Assembly (NCBI RefSeq): GCF_044987625.1
Contig: NZ_JBJDSB010000001.1
Span: 186,001 to 250,000 of the forward strand
Source of the DNA: Desulfobaculum sp044987625
Lineage (GTDB): Bacteria > Desulfobacterota > Desulfovibrionia > Desulfovibrionales > Desulfovibrionaceae
Reading direction: 5' to 3'
Length of the DNA stretch: 64,000 bases
Every line of letters starts with the position of its first letter. The first letter of the stretch is position 1. Below, in pieces: positions 1-10,410 of this stretch. The position numbers and the translations under genes were made by a program. The notes beneath the pieces were generated by a model, which was not told the origin of the DNA, did not search any database, and saw only the letters and a list, made by a program, of their open reading frames with translations.

Positions 1-25
1 TGATGATAACCTTCGTGTAATCCAT
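1..25 (-). CDS. rplW: 50S ribosomal protein L23, N-terminal fragment (cut by window edge)
   Basis: Only the first eight codons are in the window, reading MDYTKVII. The ATG at 25-23 overlaps the rplD stop codon as TAATG, which indicates translational coupling. The MDYT start resembles L23 of Desulfovibrio-type genomes, and L23 follows L4 in the S10 operon. Identity rests on position plus these few residues. Confidence 0.7.
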
Positions 26-645
26 TACTTCAACCTCTCTTCGACGGCCTTAGCGGCATCTTCCAGCATGATGAGCTGGTTGTGCCTGAGCACGTCGTAG
101 ACATTGAGCTGGGCTTGCGGAAGGATGGTGATACCGGGAATGTTGCGTGCGGAGAGACCCAGAACCTTATCGTCGCCATTGGTAACAATCAAGGCCTTTT
201 TGAGGCCCAGGTTCTTGAGAATCTGCGCGAATTCCTTGGTCTTCACTTCCTTCAATTCGAAGCCCTTAAGCACCGTCATGCTCTCCTCAGCAACCCTGGC
301 GGACAGGGCCATACGCAGAGCGAGACGGCGAACCTTCTTGTTCACCTTGAACTCGTAGCTGCGGGGCTGAGGACCGAACGTGGTGCCACCACCCTTCCAG
401 ATGGGGCTGCGCAGGGAGCCGGCGCGTGCGCGACCGGTGCCCTTCTGGCGCCAAGGCTTCGCACCGCCGCCGCGAGACAGGGCGCGATTTTTCACCATAT
501 GGGTGCCAGCGCGCTGCTGCGCACGCTGTGCACGAACAACAAGGTTCAAGATTTCGGGCTTGACCGGAACCTCGAAGACCTCGGAAGCGAGGGTCAGCTC
601 GCCTACTTCCTTCTTTTCCTGGTCGTATATCTTCAAAACAGCCAT
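25..645 (-). CDS. rplD: 50S ribosomal protein L4
   Basis: Encodes 206 residues, a normal L4 length. L4 binds 23S rRNA near the exit tunnel and in enterobacteria also represses its own operon. The basic tunnel-loop segment GGGAKPWRQKGTGRARAGS lies near residues 58-77 and is diagnostic. The start ATG has a GAGG ribosome site nine bases upstream. It lies 13 bp after rplC and overlaps rplW by the TAATG arrangement, so it is part of the S10 operon. Whether L4 autoregulation operates here cannot be seen, because the S10 leader of enterobacteria is absent: tuf directly precedes rpsJ. Confidence 0.97.
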   Translation of the reverse strand: MAVLKIYDQEKKEVGELTLASEVFEVPVKPEILNLVVRAQRAQQRAGTHMVKNRALSRGGGAKPWRQKGTGRARAGSLRSPIWKGGGTTFGPQPRSYEFKVNKKVRRLALRMALSARVAEESMTVLKGFELKEVKTKEFAQILKNLGLKKALIVTNGDDKVLGLSARNIPGITILPQAQLNVYDVLRHNQLIMLEDAAKAVEERLK

Positions 646-658
646 GATATCATCCTCA

Positions 659-1288
659 TTACTGCTTGCGGACCATCACAAGGCCGTTCTTAGGACCGGG
701 AACCTGACCTTTGAGGATGAGCAGGTTGTCCTCGGGGCGGACATCGAGCACTTCGACATTAGTACAGGTGACTTTCCTGTTGCCCATCTGGCCGGCCATC
801 TTCTTGCCCTTGAAAACCCTACCGGGCCAAGCGCACTGACCAATGCCACCGGGGGAACGGTGTACCTTTTCCACGCCGTGAGTTGCGGCAAGGCCACGGA
901 AGTTCCACCGTTTCATGGGGCCCTGGAAGCCCTTACCTTTGGAGGTGCCGGAGATCTTAACTTTCTCTCCGGGCTCAAACATGCTGACGGTCAGGTCCTG
1001 GCCGAGCTCGTAGCCTTCAATGGAGTCCACGCGGACTTCCTTGAGGTGACGGTAGCAGCCACGGTTTGCCTTGGCCATGTGGCCCTTGGTGGGCTTATTG
1101 GCCTTCTTCTCGTCAACTTCTTCAAAACCGATCTGAAGAGCGGCGTATCTATCGGTCGCATCGTCCTTCGTCTGAAGGATGGGGCACGGCCCGGCGGCAA
1201 CGACGGTGACGGGGATAGCAGTGCCGTCGTCACCGAAGATGCGGGTCATGCCCAGCTTGCGTCCCATGATGCCAAGCGTCTTAGCCAT
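659..1288 (-). CDS. rplC: 50S ribosomal protein L3
   Basis: Encodes 209 residues of ribosomal protein L3, which binds 23S rRNA early in 50S assembly and reaches the peptidyl-transferase centre. The conserved N-terminal GRKLGMTRIF and the central segment around WPGRVFKGKKMAGQMG are present. Two in-frame ATG codons (1291 and 1288) are adjacent. I chose 1288, giving MAKTLG, because the AGAGG ribosome site is then at better spacing and related Desulfovibrio L3 proteins begin this way. The gene lies 15 bp after rpsJ and 13 bp before rplD, so the three are one operon. Confidence 0.96.
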   Translation of the reverse strand: MAKTLGIMGRKLGMTRIFGDDGTAIPVTVVAAGPCPILQTKDDATDRYAALQIGFEEVDEKKANKPTKGHMAKANRGCYRHLKEVRVDSIEGYELGQDLTVSMFEPGEKVKISGTSKGKGFQGPMKRWNFRGLAATHGVEKVHRSPGGIGQCAWPGRVFKGKKMAGQMGNRKVTCTNVEVLDVRPEDNLLILKGQVPGPKNGLVMVRKQ

Positions 1289-1303
1289 CATGATATCCTC
1301 TTT

Positions 1304-1621
1304 CTAGAGTTTGATTTCTACGTCCACGCCGGCGGGGAGGCTGAGCTTACCCAGCGCGTCCACGGTCTGCTGCGTGGGCTCGAGAATGTCGAGAAGGCGC
1401 TTGTGCACGCGCATCTCGAACTGCTCCCTGGACTTCTTATCCACGTGCACCGACTTCTGAATGGTGTACTTGTGGATATTGGTCGGAAGGGGAATGGGGC
1501 CCGCGATGCTGGCGCCGGTATTCCGGGCCGTGTCGACGATCTCGGCTACGGCTTTGTCCAGAATCCTGTAGTCGTACGCTTTCAGCTTGATTCTGATGCG
1601 ATCGCTCTGCATGGAAACCAT
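1304..1621 (-). CDS. rpsJ: 30S ribosomal protein S10 / NusE
   Basis: Encodes 105 residues of S10, a 30S head protein that also acts as NusE in antitermination with NusB and NusG. Family signatures SDRIRIKLKAYDYRILDKAV and PLPTNIHKYTI are present. Its ATG is only three bases after the tuf stop. The ribosome site is formed by the last two tuf Glu codons (GAGGAG) followed by TAAGTC, so its translation is probably coupled to EF-Tu. It starts the S10 set (rpsJ-rplC-rplD-rplW), which is fused here to the str operon with no visible promoter between them. Confidence 0.97.
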   Translation of the reverse strand: MVSMQSDRIRIKLKAYDYRILDKAVAEIVDTARNTGASIAGPIPLPTNIHKYTIQKSVHVDKKSREQFEMRVHKRLLDILEPTQQTVDALGKLSLPAGVDVEIKL

Positions 1622-1624
1622 GAC

Positions 1625-2818
1625 TTACTCCTCGATTTCGGAAACAACGCCAGCGCCGACAGTGCGGCCGCCCTCACGGATGGCGAAGCGAAGGCCCTTC
1701 TCCATAGCGATGGGCGCGATAAGCTCAACACCGAAGGTTGCGTTGTCACCGGGCATGACCATCTCGACACCGTCGGCAAGGGTAACCACGCCGGTGATGT
1801 CAGTGGTGCGGAAGTAGAACTGAGGACGGTAGCCGGAGAAGAACGGAGTGTGGCGGCCACCTTCGTCCTTGTTCAGCACGTACACCTCGGCCTTGAACTT
1901 GCGGTGAGGGGTGATGGAACCGGGAGCTGCCAGAACCTGGCCGCGCTCGACTTCGTCACGCTTCACGCCGCGGAGCAGTGCGCCGATGTTGTCGCCAGCT
2001 TCGCCCTGGTCGAGCAGCTTGCGGAACATCTCAACGCCGGTGCAGGTGGTCTTGGTGGTGTCATGGATACCGACGATCTCGATTTCCTCACCAACCTTGA
2101 TCACACCGCGTTCCACACGACCGGTCACGACGGTGCCGCGGCCAGAGATGGAGAACACGTCCTCGATGGGCATCAGGAAGGGCTTGTCGATGTCGCGCTC
2201 GGGAGCGGGAATGTAGGAGTCGCAAGCGTCCAGGAGTTCCTGAATGGGCTTCAGGGCCTCATCGTCTGCGGACTCGGCTTCCAGTGCCTTCAGAGCGGAA
2301 CCCTTGATGACCGGAATGTCGTCGCCGGGGAAGTCGTACTTGGAGAGCAGCTCACGAACTTCGAGTTCAACGAGTTCCAGCAGCTCTTCGTCGTCGACGA
2401 GGTCAACCTTGTTCAGGAAGACAACCAGAGACGGCACGCCAACCTGACGGGCGAGCAGGATGTGCTCACGGGTCTGGGGCATGGGGCCGTCAGTGGCGGC
2501 GACAACCAAGATACCACCGTCCATCTGGGCGGCGCCGGTGATCATGTTTTTGATGTAGTCGGCGTGACCGGGGCAGTCCACGTGTGCGTAGTGGCGCTGG
2601 TCGGTCTCGTACTCGACGTGAGCGGTGGCGATGGTGATGCCACGCTCTTTTTCCTCAGGAGCCTTGTCGATTTCGTCGAAAGCGACAAAGTCACCACCGC
2701 GCAGCAGAGCGGAGCCCTTGGTGATGGCGGCGGTCAGAGTGGTCTTACCGTGGTCAATGTGGCCAACGGTACCGATATTTACATGAGGCTTCTTGCGCTC
2801 AAATTTAGCTTTAGCCAT
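1625..2818 (-). CDS. tuf: Elongation factor Tu, str-operon copy
   Basis: Encodes the 397-residue GTPase that delivers aminoacyl-tRNA to the ribosome. G1 GHIDHGKTTL (residues 19-28), DCPGH near 81-85 and NKVD near 136-139 are intact, and domains 2 and 3 are complete. The protein differs from the second copy at 18439-19632 at only one position I can find: Gln74 here, Ala74 there. The gene lies 13 bp after fusA and three bases before rpsJ. Its terminal GAG GAG codons double as the rpsJ ribosome site. Confidence 0.98.
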   Translation of the reverse strand: MAKAKFERKKPHVNIGTVGHIDHGKTTLTAAITKGSALLRGGDFVAFDEIDKAPEEKERGITIATAHVEYETDQRHYAHVDCPGHADYIKNMITGAAQMDGGILVVAATDGPMPQTREHILLARQVGVPSLVVFLNKVDLVDDEELLELVELEVRELLSKYDFPGDDIPVIKGSALKALEAESADDEALKPIQELLDACDSYIPAPERDIDKPFLMPIEDVFSISGRGTVVTGRVERGVIKVGEEIEIVGIHDTTKTTCTGVEMFRKLLDQGEAGDNIGALLRGVKRDEVERGQVLAAPGSITPHRKFKAEVYVLNKDEGGRHTPFFSGYRPQFYFRTTDITGVVTLADGVEMVMPGDNATFGVELIAPIAMEKGLRFAIREGGRTVGAGVVSEIEE

Positions 2819-2831
2819 GACTGACTACTCC

Positions 2832-4901
<2,070 letters not shown>

Positions 4902-4916
4902 TTTCTTACTCCAATA

Positions 4917-5387
4917 CTACCAGCGGTAATGGGCAAAAGCCTTGTTGGCTTCGGCCATGCGGTGGGTATCTTCTTTCTTCTTCACTGCGCCACCGCGGTT
5001 GCCGTAAGCATCCAGCAGTTCGTTGGTGAGGCGGGCGGTCATGCCCTTCTCGCCACGGGAGCGGGCGTAGGTGATGAGCCAGCGGATAGCCAGCGCGACC
5101 TGACGGTCGGGGCGGACTTCCATCGGCACCTGGTAGGTCGCACCACCAACACGGCGGGACTTGACTTCCAGCTGCGGCTTCACGTTGTCCAGAGCCTTTT
5201 CAAACGCCTTGATCGGCTCTTCACCGGACTTCTCGGCAAGGGTGTCGAGAGCGGAGTAGAAAACCTTCTCAGCAATGCTACGCTTACCGTCGCGCATCAG
5301 GCGATTGATAAACCTGGAAGCAAGCACGCTGTTGAACTTCGGATCAGGCAGAATTTCTCTTTTTGGTACGGGACCTTTTCTCGGCAT
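4917..5387 (-). CDS. rpsG: 30S ribosomal protein S7
   Basis: Encodes 156 residues of S7, the primary binder that nucleates the 30S head and contacts tRNA at the E site. It begins MPRKGPVPKREILPDP and contains the conserved GGATYQVPMEVRPDR segment around residues 81-95. It lies 17 bp after rpsL and 15 bp before fusA. In E. coli S7 represses translation of the str operon from the rpsL-rpsG gap; the gap here is too short for that same large structure, so such control is doubtful. Confidence 0.98.
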   Translation of the reverse strand: MPRKGPVPKREILPDPKFNSVLASRFINRLMRDGKRSIAEKVFYSALDTLAEKSGEEPIKAFEKALDNVKPQLEVKSRRVGGATYQVPMEVRPDRQVALAIRWLITYARSRGEKGMTARLTNELLDAYGNRGGAVKKKEDTHRMAEANKAFAHYRW

Positions 5388-5404
5388 TACTTAATTCTCC
5401 CAGC

Positions 5405-5776
5405 TTACTTCGGTCGCTTGGCGCCGTATTTGGAACGGCCCTGTCGACGGTCAGCAACACCGGCCGTATCGAGGGAGCCACGGACAATGTGGTAACGCAC
5501 ACCGGGCAAGTCTTTGACACGACCGCCGCGGATAAGCACCACAGAGTGTTCCTGCAGGTTGTGGCCCTCACCAGGAATGTAAGAAGACACCTCAATACCG
5601 TTGGTCAGGCGCACACGGGCAACCTTACGCAGAGCGGAGTTCGGTTTCTTCGGGGTAGTGGTGTACACGCGGGTACACACGCCACGGCGCTGAGGGCAAG
5701 CCTGAAGAGCAGGAGTCTTCTTGCTCTTCGTGCGCTTCTTACGAGCACCGCGGACAAGTTGGTTAATGGTAGGCAT
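5405..5776 (-). CDS. rpsL: 30S ribosomal protein S12
   Basis: Encodes 123 residues of S12, the decoding-centre protein that controls accuracy. The KKPNSALRK and GGRVKDLPGVRYH loops, where streptomycin-resistance substitutions arise in other bacteria, carry the ordinary wild-type lysines. It is first in the str operon. About 270 bp upstream is a strong promoter candidate, and an intrinsic terminator stands between that promoter and this start codon, so expression may depend on readthrough. Confidence 0.98.
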   Translation of the reverse strand: MPTINQLVRGARKKRTKSKKTPALQACPQRRGVCTRVYTTTPKKPNSALRKVARVRLTNGIEVSSYIPGEGHNLQEHSVVLIRGGRVKDLPGVRYHIVRGSLDTAGVADRRQGRSKYGAKRPK

Positions 5777-5906
5777 TCAGTTCCTCCGTCGTATTTTGGG
5801 TCCCGGGTACGGGTTTTGCGTTGTATATCGCGCCCACCCGGTCCTCCGACAGCGTCTCTCTGGTCCCGGGCACCCGGCCATTCGACGCTAAACACCTAAA
5901 CAGTAT

Positions 5907-5935
5907 AAAAAAAGCGAGGGGAAGACTCCCCTCGC
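5907..5935 (-). terminator. Intrinsic terminator / attenuator upstream of rpsL
   Basis: On the minus strand a nine-base-pair GC-rich stem (914-922 with 927-935 within 5907-5935) with loop GTCT is followed by seven U residues. It lies 131 bp before the rpsL ATG and downstream of the promoter at 6044-6073. It is therefore not simply the rpoC terminator, which is a separate hairpin at 6124-6156. Confidence 0.75.
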
Positions 5936-6037
5936 TTTCCTACGAAGTTATATCTTCCATCACCAGAGGACCCGTAGGTCATTGCGCGTGGACGCTCACC
6001 TTCCCGCAAGTGCGGAAGGCGGTTTATGTTCGAAAGC
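5936..6037 (-). ncRNA. Candidate structured leader RNA or small RNA before rpsL
   Basis: Transcription from the promoter at 6044-6073 would begin near 6037 and meet the terminator at 5935-5907, giving an RNA of about 130 nt. It contains a stem CCTTCCGC...GCGGGAAGG (about 6001-6020) and a GACC-TACG-GGTC tetraloop hairpin (near 5968-5980). No convincing peptide frame was found. It could be an attenuator leader for the str operon or a free small RNA; the sequence cannot separate these. Confidence 0.4.
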
Positions 6038-6043
6038 TCGGGT

Positions 6044-6073
6044 TTGATAATCCCACACGAGCACATTTGTCAA
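6044..6073 (-). promoter_or_regulatory. Sigma-70-type promoter for the str operon leader
   Basis: A perfect -35 TTGACA (6073-6068) and a -10 TATCAA (6049-6044) are separated by 18 bases on the minus strand. They lie downstream of the rpoC terminator and upstream of the rpsL leader. No better promoter was seen between 5907 and 5776. Confidence 0.65.
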
Positions 6074-6123
6074 GCGTATTGGAAAATCTTTTTTTCCCAC
6101 ACCGCAAGACAGGTCTTTATACC

Positions 6124-6156
6124 AAAAAAGGCGGAGGGAGCCAACTCCCTCCGCCT
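6124..6156 (-). terminator. rpoC terminator
   Basis: A perfect 12-base-pair stem with a four-base loop, followed by six U residues on the minus strand, begins 22 bp after the rpoC stop. It marks the end of the rpoBC transcription unit. The whole 5777-6177 gap thus holds this terminator, a promoter, a leader and a second terminator. Confidence 0.9.
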
Positions 6157-6177
6157 ATTTATGCAAGTGCCCTGCTT

Positions 6178-9100
6178 CTATCGGGATTCGATGAGCAGCG
6201 GATCGCTTTCAAGCTCCTCAAGGAACTTGTCGGCGCGCTCGGACTGTTCGGGAACCGCAATGTCGGCGTCCATGTACCGGCGGTAACCAGAACCAGCCGG
6301 GATGAGGCGACCAACAATAACGTTCTCCTTGAGACCGCGCAGGTTGTCGTCCTTGCCCTGCAGCGAGGCTTCCGTGAGGACCTTGGTGGTCTCCTGGAAG
6401 GATGCCGCGGAGATGAAGGACTCCGTAGACAGCGAGGACTGGGTGATACCCAGAACCAGCGGTTCGGCCACGGCGGGCTTGAGGCCCTGAGCGATGGCGC
6501 TGGCGTTTTCGGCGTGGAACTTGGTCTTGTCCACGTGCTCGCCAACGAGGAAGTGGGTCTCGCCAGTGTCGACGATGTTCACCTTCTTCAACATCTGACG
6601 CACAATGATTTCAATGTGCTTGTCGTTGATGCCAACGCCCTGGAAGCGGTACACGTCCTGGATTTCGTCCACAAGATAGTTGGCGAGGTGCTTCTCGCCC
6701 TTAATCTTGAGGATGTCGTGCAGGTCGGCGCTGCCCTCGGTGAGCAGTTCGCCCGCTTCAACAAAGTCGCCCTCGGTGACGGTGACGTGCTTACCCTTCG
6801 GAATGAGGTATTCACGCGGCTCGCCGGTTTCGGGGGTGACGATGATTTTGCGCTTGCCCTTGGTTTCCGGGCCATAGCTGCAAATGCCGTCCACTTCGGA
6901 GACGACGCCGAGGTCCTTGGGCTTGCGGACTTCAAAGAGTTCCGCAACGCGCGGCAGACCACCGACGATGTCCTTGGTCTTGGAGGACTCACGCGGCTTA
7001 CGTGCGAGCACGTCACCAGCCATGACGTCGTCACCGTCGCGCACCATGATAATGGCGCCGACCGGCAACGAGTACGTGGCCGGGATGGAGCTGCCCGGAC
7101 GCATCTTCACGTTGCCGTCCTCGTCCACCACGGAGATGGACGGACGGAGGTTGGTGGAACGGTACTCGATGATGGTCTGAGAGGCCTTCATCGTGGTTTC
7201 GTCCACGTTCTCCTGATAGGTCTTGCCCTCGATAATGTCGTTGAACTTGATGGAGCCGCCGACTTCGGTGACGAACGGTTCGTTGAAGGGGTCCCACTCG
7301 GCGAGCAGTTCGCCCTTCTTCACTTCCTGTTCGGACACAACGTGCAGCACAGCGCCAGAAGGCAGGACGTGCTTTTCACGCTCGCGGCCCTCGTCGTCAA
7401 CAACGCCGACCTGACCGGACTTGCCGAGGACCATGTACATGCCATCGCGGTTCTTAACCGTCTTGACACGGGACAGGGTCACGCGGCCCGGATGGGTCGC
7501 AATGTGCGAGGACTGTTCGATTTCCTTGGATGCGGTACCACCGATATGGAAGGTACGCATCGTCAGCTGCGTTCCCGGCTCGCCGATGGACTGGGCGGCG
7601 ATGATGCCGACCGTCTCGCCGACGTTGACCAGATGTCCGCGAGCAAGGTCGCGGCCGTAGCACATGGCGCAAACGCCGTGCTCGCTCTGGCAGGTCAGGC
7701 CGGAACGAATCGTCATGGACGACACGCCCGTCTCGTCGATGAGCTGCGCAAGCTTCTCGTCGATGAGGGAACCTGCGGGGATAATCTCCTCGCCGGTGTC
7801 CGGATGATGCACGGGGTGCAGCGTCACGCGGCCAAGCACGCGGTTGGACAGCTTTTCCTGGATTTCGCCGGCCTTGATGAGGTCGGTCATTTCCAGACCG
7901 TCCACAGTGCCGCAATCCATTTCGCTGACGGTCATGTCCTGAGCAACGTCGACGAGTCGGCGGGTCAGGTAACCGGAGTTCGCGGTCTTGAGCGCGGTAT
8001 CCGCAAGGCCCTTACGAGCACCGTGAGTGGAGTTAAAGAACTGCAACACGGAGAGGCCTTCGCGGAAGTTGGAGGTAATCGGCGTCTCGATGATTTCGCC
8101 CGAAGGCTTGGCCATCAGACCACGCATACCTGCCAGCTGGCGCATCTGGTCCTGGTTACCACGAGCACCAGAGTTCGCCATCATGAAGATCGGGTTGAGG
8201 GAGGGATTTTCCTCGGTCTTGCCGGTCTTCGGGTCGGTGACGACGTCGATGGACATGGCCTGCATCATCTCGCGGGAGATGTCGTTGGTGCACTTGGTCC
8301 AGACGTCGATGACCTTGTTGTATTTCTCTGTACGCGTGATGATACCATCACGGTACTGGGATTCGATGGAGTCAACTTCGTCCTGCGCGTCGCCCAGGAT
8401 GCGAACCTTGCGTTCAGGAATCTTGAGGTCCTGAACAGCAACGGTCACACCCGCACGGGTGGCGTACTCGTAACCGAAGTTCTTGATACGGTCACAAAGG
8501 ATGACCGTCGCCTTGGTGCCGGCGTGACGGTAGGTCTCGCCCACAAGGCGCTTGATGTTGCCCTTGTCCAGCACGCAGTTGACCAGCTCGAAGGGAACGC
8601 CCTCGGGCAGCAACTCGCTGAGGAGGATGCGGCCGGGGGTGGTCTCCACAAGCTCGCCGTCCATGCGCACCTTGATGCGGGCATGCTCGCTAACGGCACC
8701 AGCATCCACCGCGGAAATGACTTCCCACTTGTCCGGGAACACCTTGCCCTCGCCGCGCTGGAAGGAGCGCATGCAGGACATGTAGTACAGGCCGAGAACA
8801 ATATCCTGAGACGGCACAATGATAGGCGAACCGTTGGCCGGGGACAGGATGTTGTTGGTGCTCATGAGCAGAACACGGCACTCGATCTGTGCTTCCACGG
8901 AAAGCGGGACGTGGACGGCCATCTGGTCGCCGTCAAAGTCCGCGTTGTACGCGGCGCAGACCAGCGGATGCAGGCGGATGGCCTTACCCTCAACAAGGGT
9001 GGGCTCAAAGGCCTGAATACCGAGTCTATGCAGCGTGGGCGCGCGGTTGAGCAGGATGGGGTATTCGCGGACAACCTCTTCGAGGATATCCCACACCACC

Positions 9101-10335
9101 AAATCCTCACGCTCAACCATCTTCTTGGCGCTCTTGATGGTGCTGGCCAGTCCCCTCGCCTCCAGCTTGGAGTAGATGAAGGGCTTGAACAGCTCCAGAG
9201 CCATCTTTTTGGGCAGACCGCACTGATGCAGTTTCAGGTGCGGGCCCACGGTGATGACGGAACGGCCGGAGTAGTCGACACGCTTACCGAGCAGGTTCTG
9301 ACGGAAGCGGCCCTGCTTACCCTTGATCATGTCAGACAGGGACTTCAGGGGGCGGCCGTTGGTGCCGGTGATGGCACGGCCACGGCGGCCATTGTCGAAC
9401 AGCGCGTCAACGGATTCCTGCAACATACGCTTTTCGTTCCGGATAATGATATCCGGAGCGCCAAGCTCCAAGAGGCGCTTGAGGCGGTTGTTACGGTTGA
9501 TGACACGGCGGTACAGGTCGTTCAGGTCGGAGGTCGCAAAGCGGCCGCCGTCCAGAGGCACCAGAGGACGCAGCTCGGGCGGAATGACAGGGACAACGTC
9601 CATGATCATCCACTCGGGCTTATTGTCGGACTCAAGGAAGGCCTCGACAATCTTGAGGCGCTTCGTGAGCTTCTTCTTTTTGGTCTGGGAGCGCGTGGTC
9701 CGGGTCTCTTCACGCAGCTGGGTCCGCAGGGTCTGCAGGTCCAGCTCTTCGAGCAGAGCCTTGATGGCCTCGGCGCCCATGCCGACCTCTACAGCGTCTT
9801 CGCCGTAGTGGTCCATGACCTGATAGTACTGCTCCTCAGAAATGATCTGATGCTTCTGCAGGCTGGTCTGACCGGGGTCCATGACCAGGAAGGAATCGAA
9901 GTACAGAACCTTTTCAAGGTCGGCCATGGTCATGTCGAGCAGGGTACCGATCTTGGAGGGCAGGGTCTTGAGGAACCAGATATGGGCAACGGGCGCGGCC
10001 AAATCGATGTGGCCCATACGCTCGCGGCGCACCTTGGACGCAATGACTTCAACACCGCACTTTTCGCAGACGATGCCGCGGTGCTTCATGCGCTTGTATT
10101 TACCGCAGTTACACTCATAGTCCTTCACAGGACCGAAGATCTTGGCACAAAACAGGCCGTCGCGTTCGGGCTTGAAGGTCCGGTAGTTGATGGTCTCAGG
10201 CTTCTTGACTTCGCCGAAGGACCATTCCCTGATCTTTTCCGGCGACGCCAGGGCAATCTGGATGGACTTCAGCATACGGCTCGCCTGACCGTCTGCGGCA
10301 GCCCCTCGCGTTGCGAACAGATCATCCAAAGACAT
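6178..10335 (-). CDS. rpoC: DNA-directed RNA polymerase subunit beta'
   Basis: Encodes 1385 residues, close to the E. coli length. Beta' forms the catalytic clamp and binds the active-site magnesium. The catalytic NADFDGDQMAVHVPL motif lies near residue 460. The N-terminal zinc site (CNCGKYK...CEKCG, near 70-90) and the second zinc site (CQSEHGVCAMCYG, near 880-895) are intact. It follows rpoB by 75 bp and ends at a strong intrinsic terminator. There is no sign of a split or inserted domain beyond the usual proteobacterial arrangement. Confidence 0.99.
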   Translation of the reverse strand: MSLDDLFATRGAAADGQASRMLKSIQIALASPEKIREWSFGEVKKPETINYRTFKPERDGLFCAKIFGPVKDYECNCGKYKRMKHRGIVCEKCGVEVIASKVRRERMGHIDLAAPVAHIWFLKTLPSKIGTLLDMTMADLEKVLYFDSFLVMDPGQTSLQKHQIISEEQYYQVMDHYGEDAVEVGMGAEAIKALLEELDLQTLRTQLREETRTTRSQTKKKKLTKRLKIVEAFLESDNKPEWMIMDVVPVIPPELRPLVPLDGGRFATSDLNDLYRRVINRNNRLKRLLELGAPDIIIRNEKRMLQESVDALFDNGRRGRAITGTNGRPLKSLSDMIKGKQGRFRQNLLGKRVDYSGRSVITVGPHLKLHQCGLPKKMALELFKPFIYSKLEARGLASTIKSAKKMVEREDLVVWDILEEVVREYPILLNRAPTLHRLGIQAFEPTLVEGKAIRLHPLVCAAYNADFDGDQMAVHVPLSVEAQIECRVLLMSTNNILSPANGSPIIVPSQDIVLGLYYMSCMRSFQRGEGKVFPDKWEVISAVDAGAVSEHARIKVRMDGELVETTPGRILLSELLPEGVPFELVNCVLDKGNIKRLVGETYRHAGTKATVILCDRIKNFGYEYATRAGVTVAVQDLKIPERKVRILGDAQDEVDSIESQYRDGIITRTEKYNKVIDVWTKCTNDISREMMQAMSIDVVTDPKTGKTEENPSLNPIFMMANSGARGNQDQMRQLAGMRGLMAKPSGEIIETPITSNFREGLSVLQFFNSTHGARKGLADTALKTANSGYLTRRLVDVAQDMTVSEMDCGTVDGLEMTDLIKAGEIQEKLSNRVLGRVTLHPVHHPDTGEEIIPAGSLIDEKLAQLIDETGVSSMTIRSGLTCQSEHGVCAMCYGRDLARGHLVNVGETVGIIAAQSIGEPGTQLTMRTFHIGGTASKEIEQSSHIATHPGRVTLSRVKTVKNRDGMYMVLGKSGQVGVVDDEGREREKHVLPSGAVLHVVSEQEVKKGELLAEWDPFNEPFVTEVGGSIKFNDIIEGKTYQENVDETTMKASQTIIEYRSTNLRPSISVVDEDGNVKMRPGSSIPATYSLPVGAIIMVRDGDDVMAGDVLARKPRESSKTKDIVGGLPRVAELFEVRKPKDLGVVSEVDGICSYGPETKGKRKIIVTPETGEPREYLIPKGKHVTVTEGDFVEAGELLTEGSADLHDILKIKGEKHLANYLVDEIQDVYRFQGVGINDKHIEIIVRQMLKKVNIVDTGETHFLVGEHVDKTKFHAENASAIAQGLKPAVAEPLVLGITQSSLSTESFISAASFQETTKVLTEASLQGKDDNLRGLKENVIVGRLIPAGSGYRRYMDADIAVPEQSERADKFLEELESDPLLIESR

Positions 10336-10410
10336 TGATCTACCTCGCGGTACTAGTTGTTAAAGTTTCATCCGGGACAGGCGCGTGCTGCGCCTGCCCC
10401 GGTTACGCTC

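Noticed and set aside
5821..10338. Very long plus-strand open frame (about 1500 codons) antisense to rpoC, and similar ones opposite rpoB and tuf
   Set aside because: They mirror strongly biased codon use of highly expressed genes in GC-rich DNA. They lack ribosome sites and recognisable protein sequence, and the minus-strand genes are certain.
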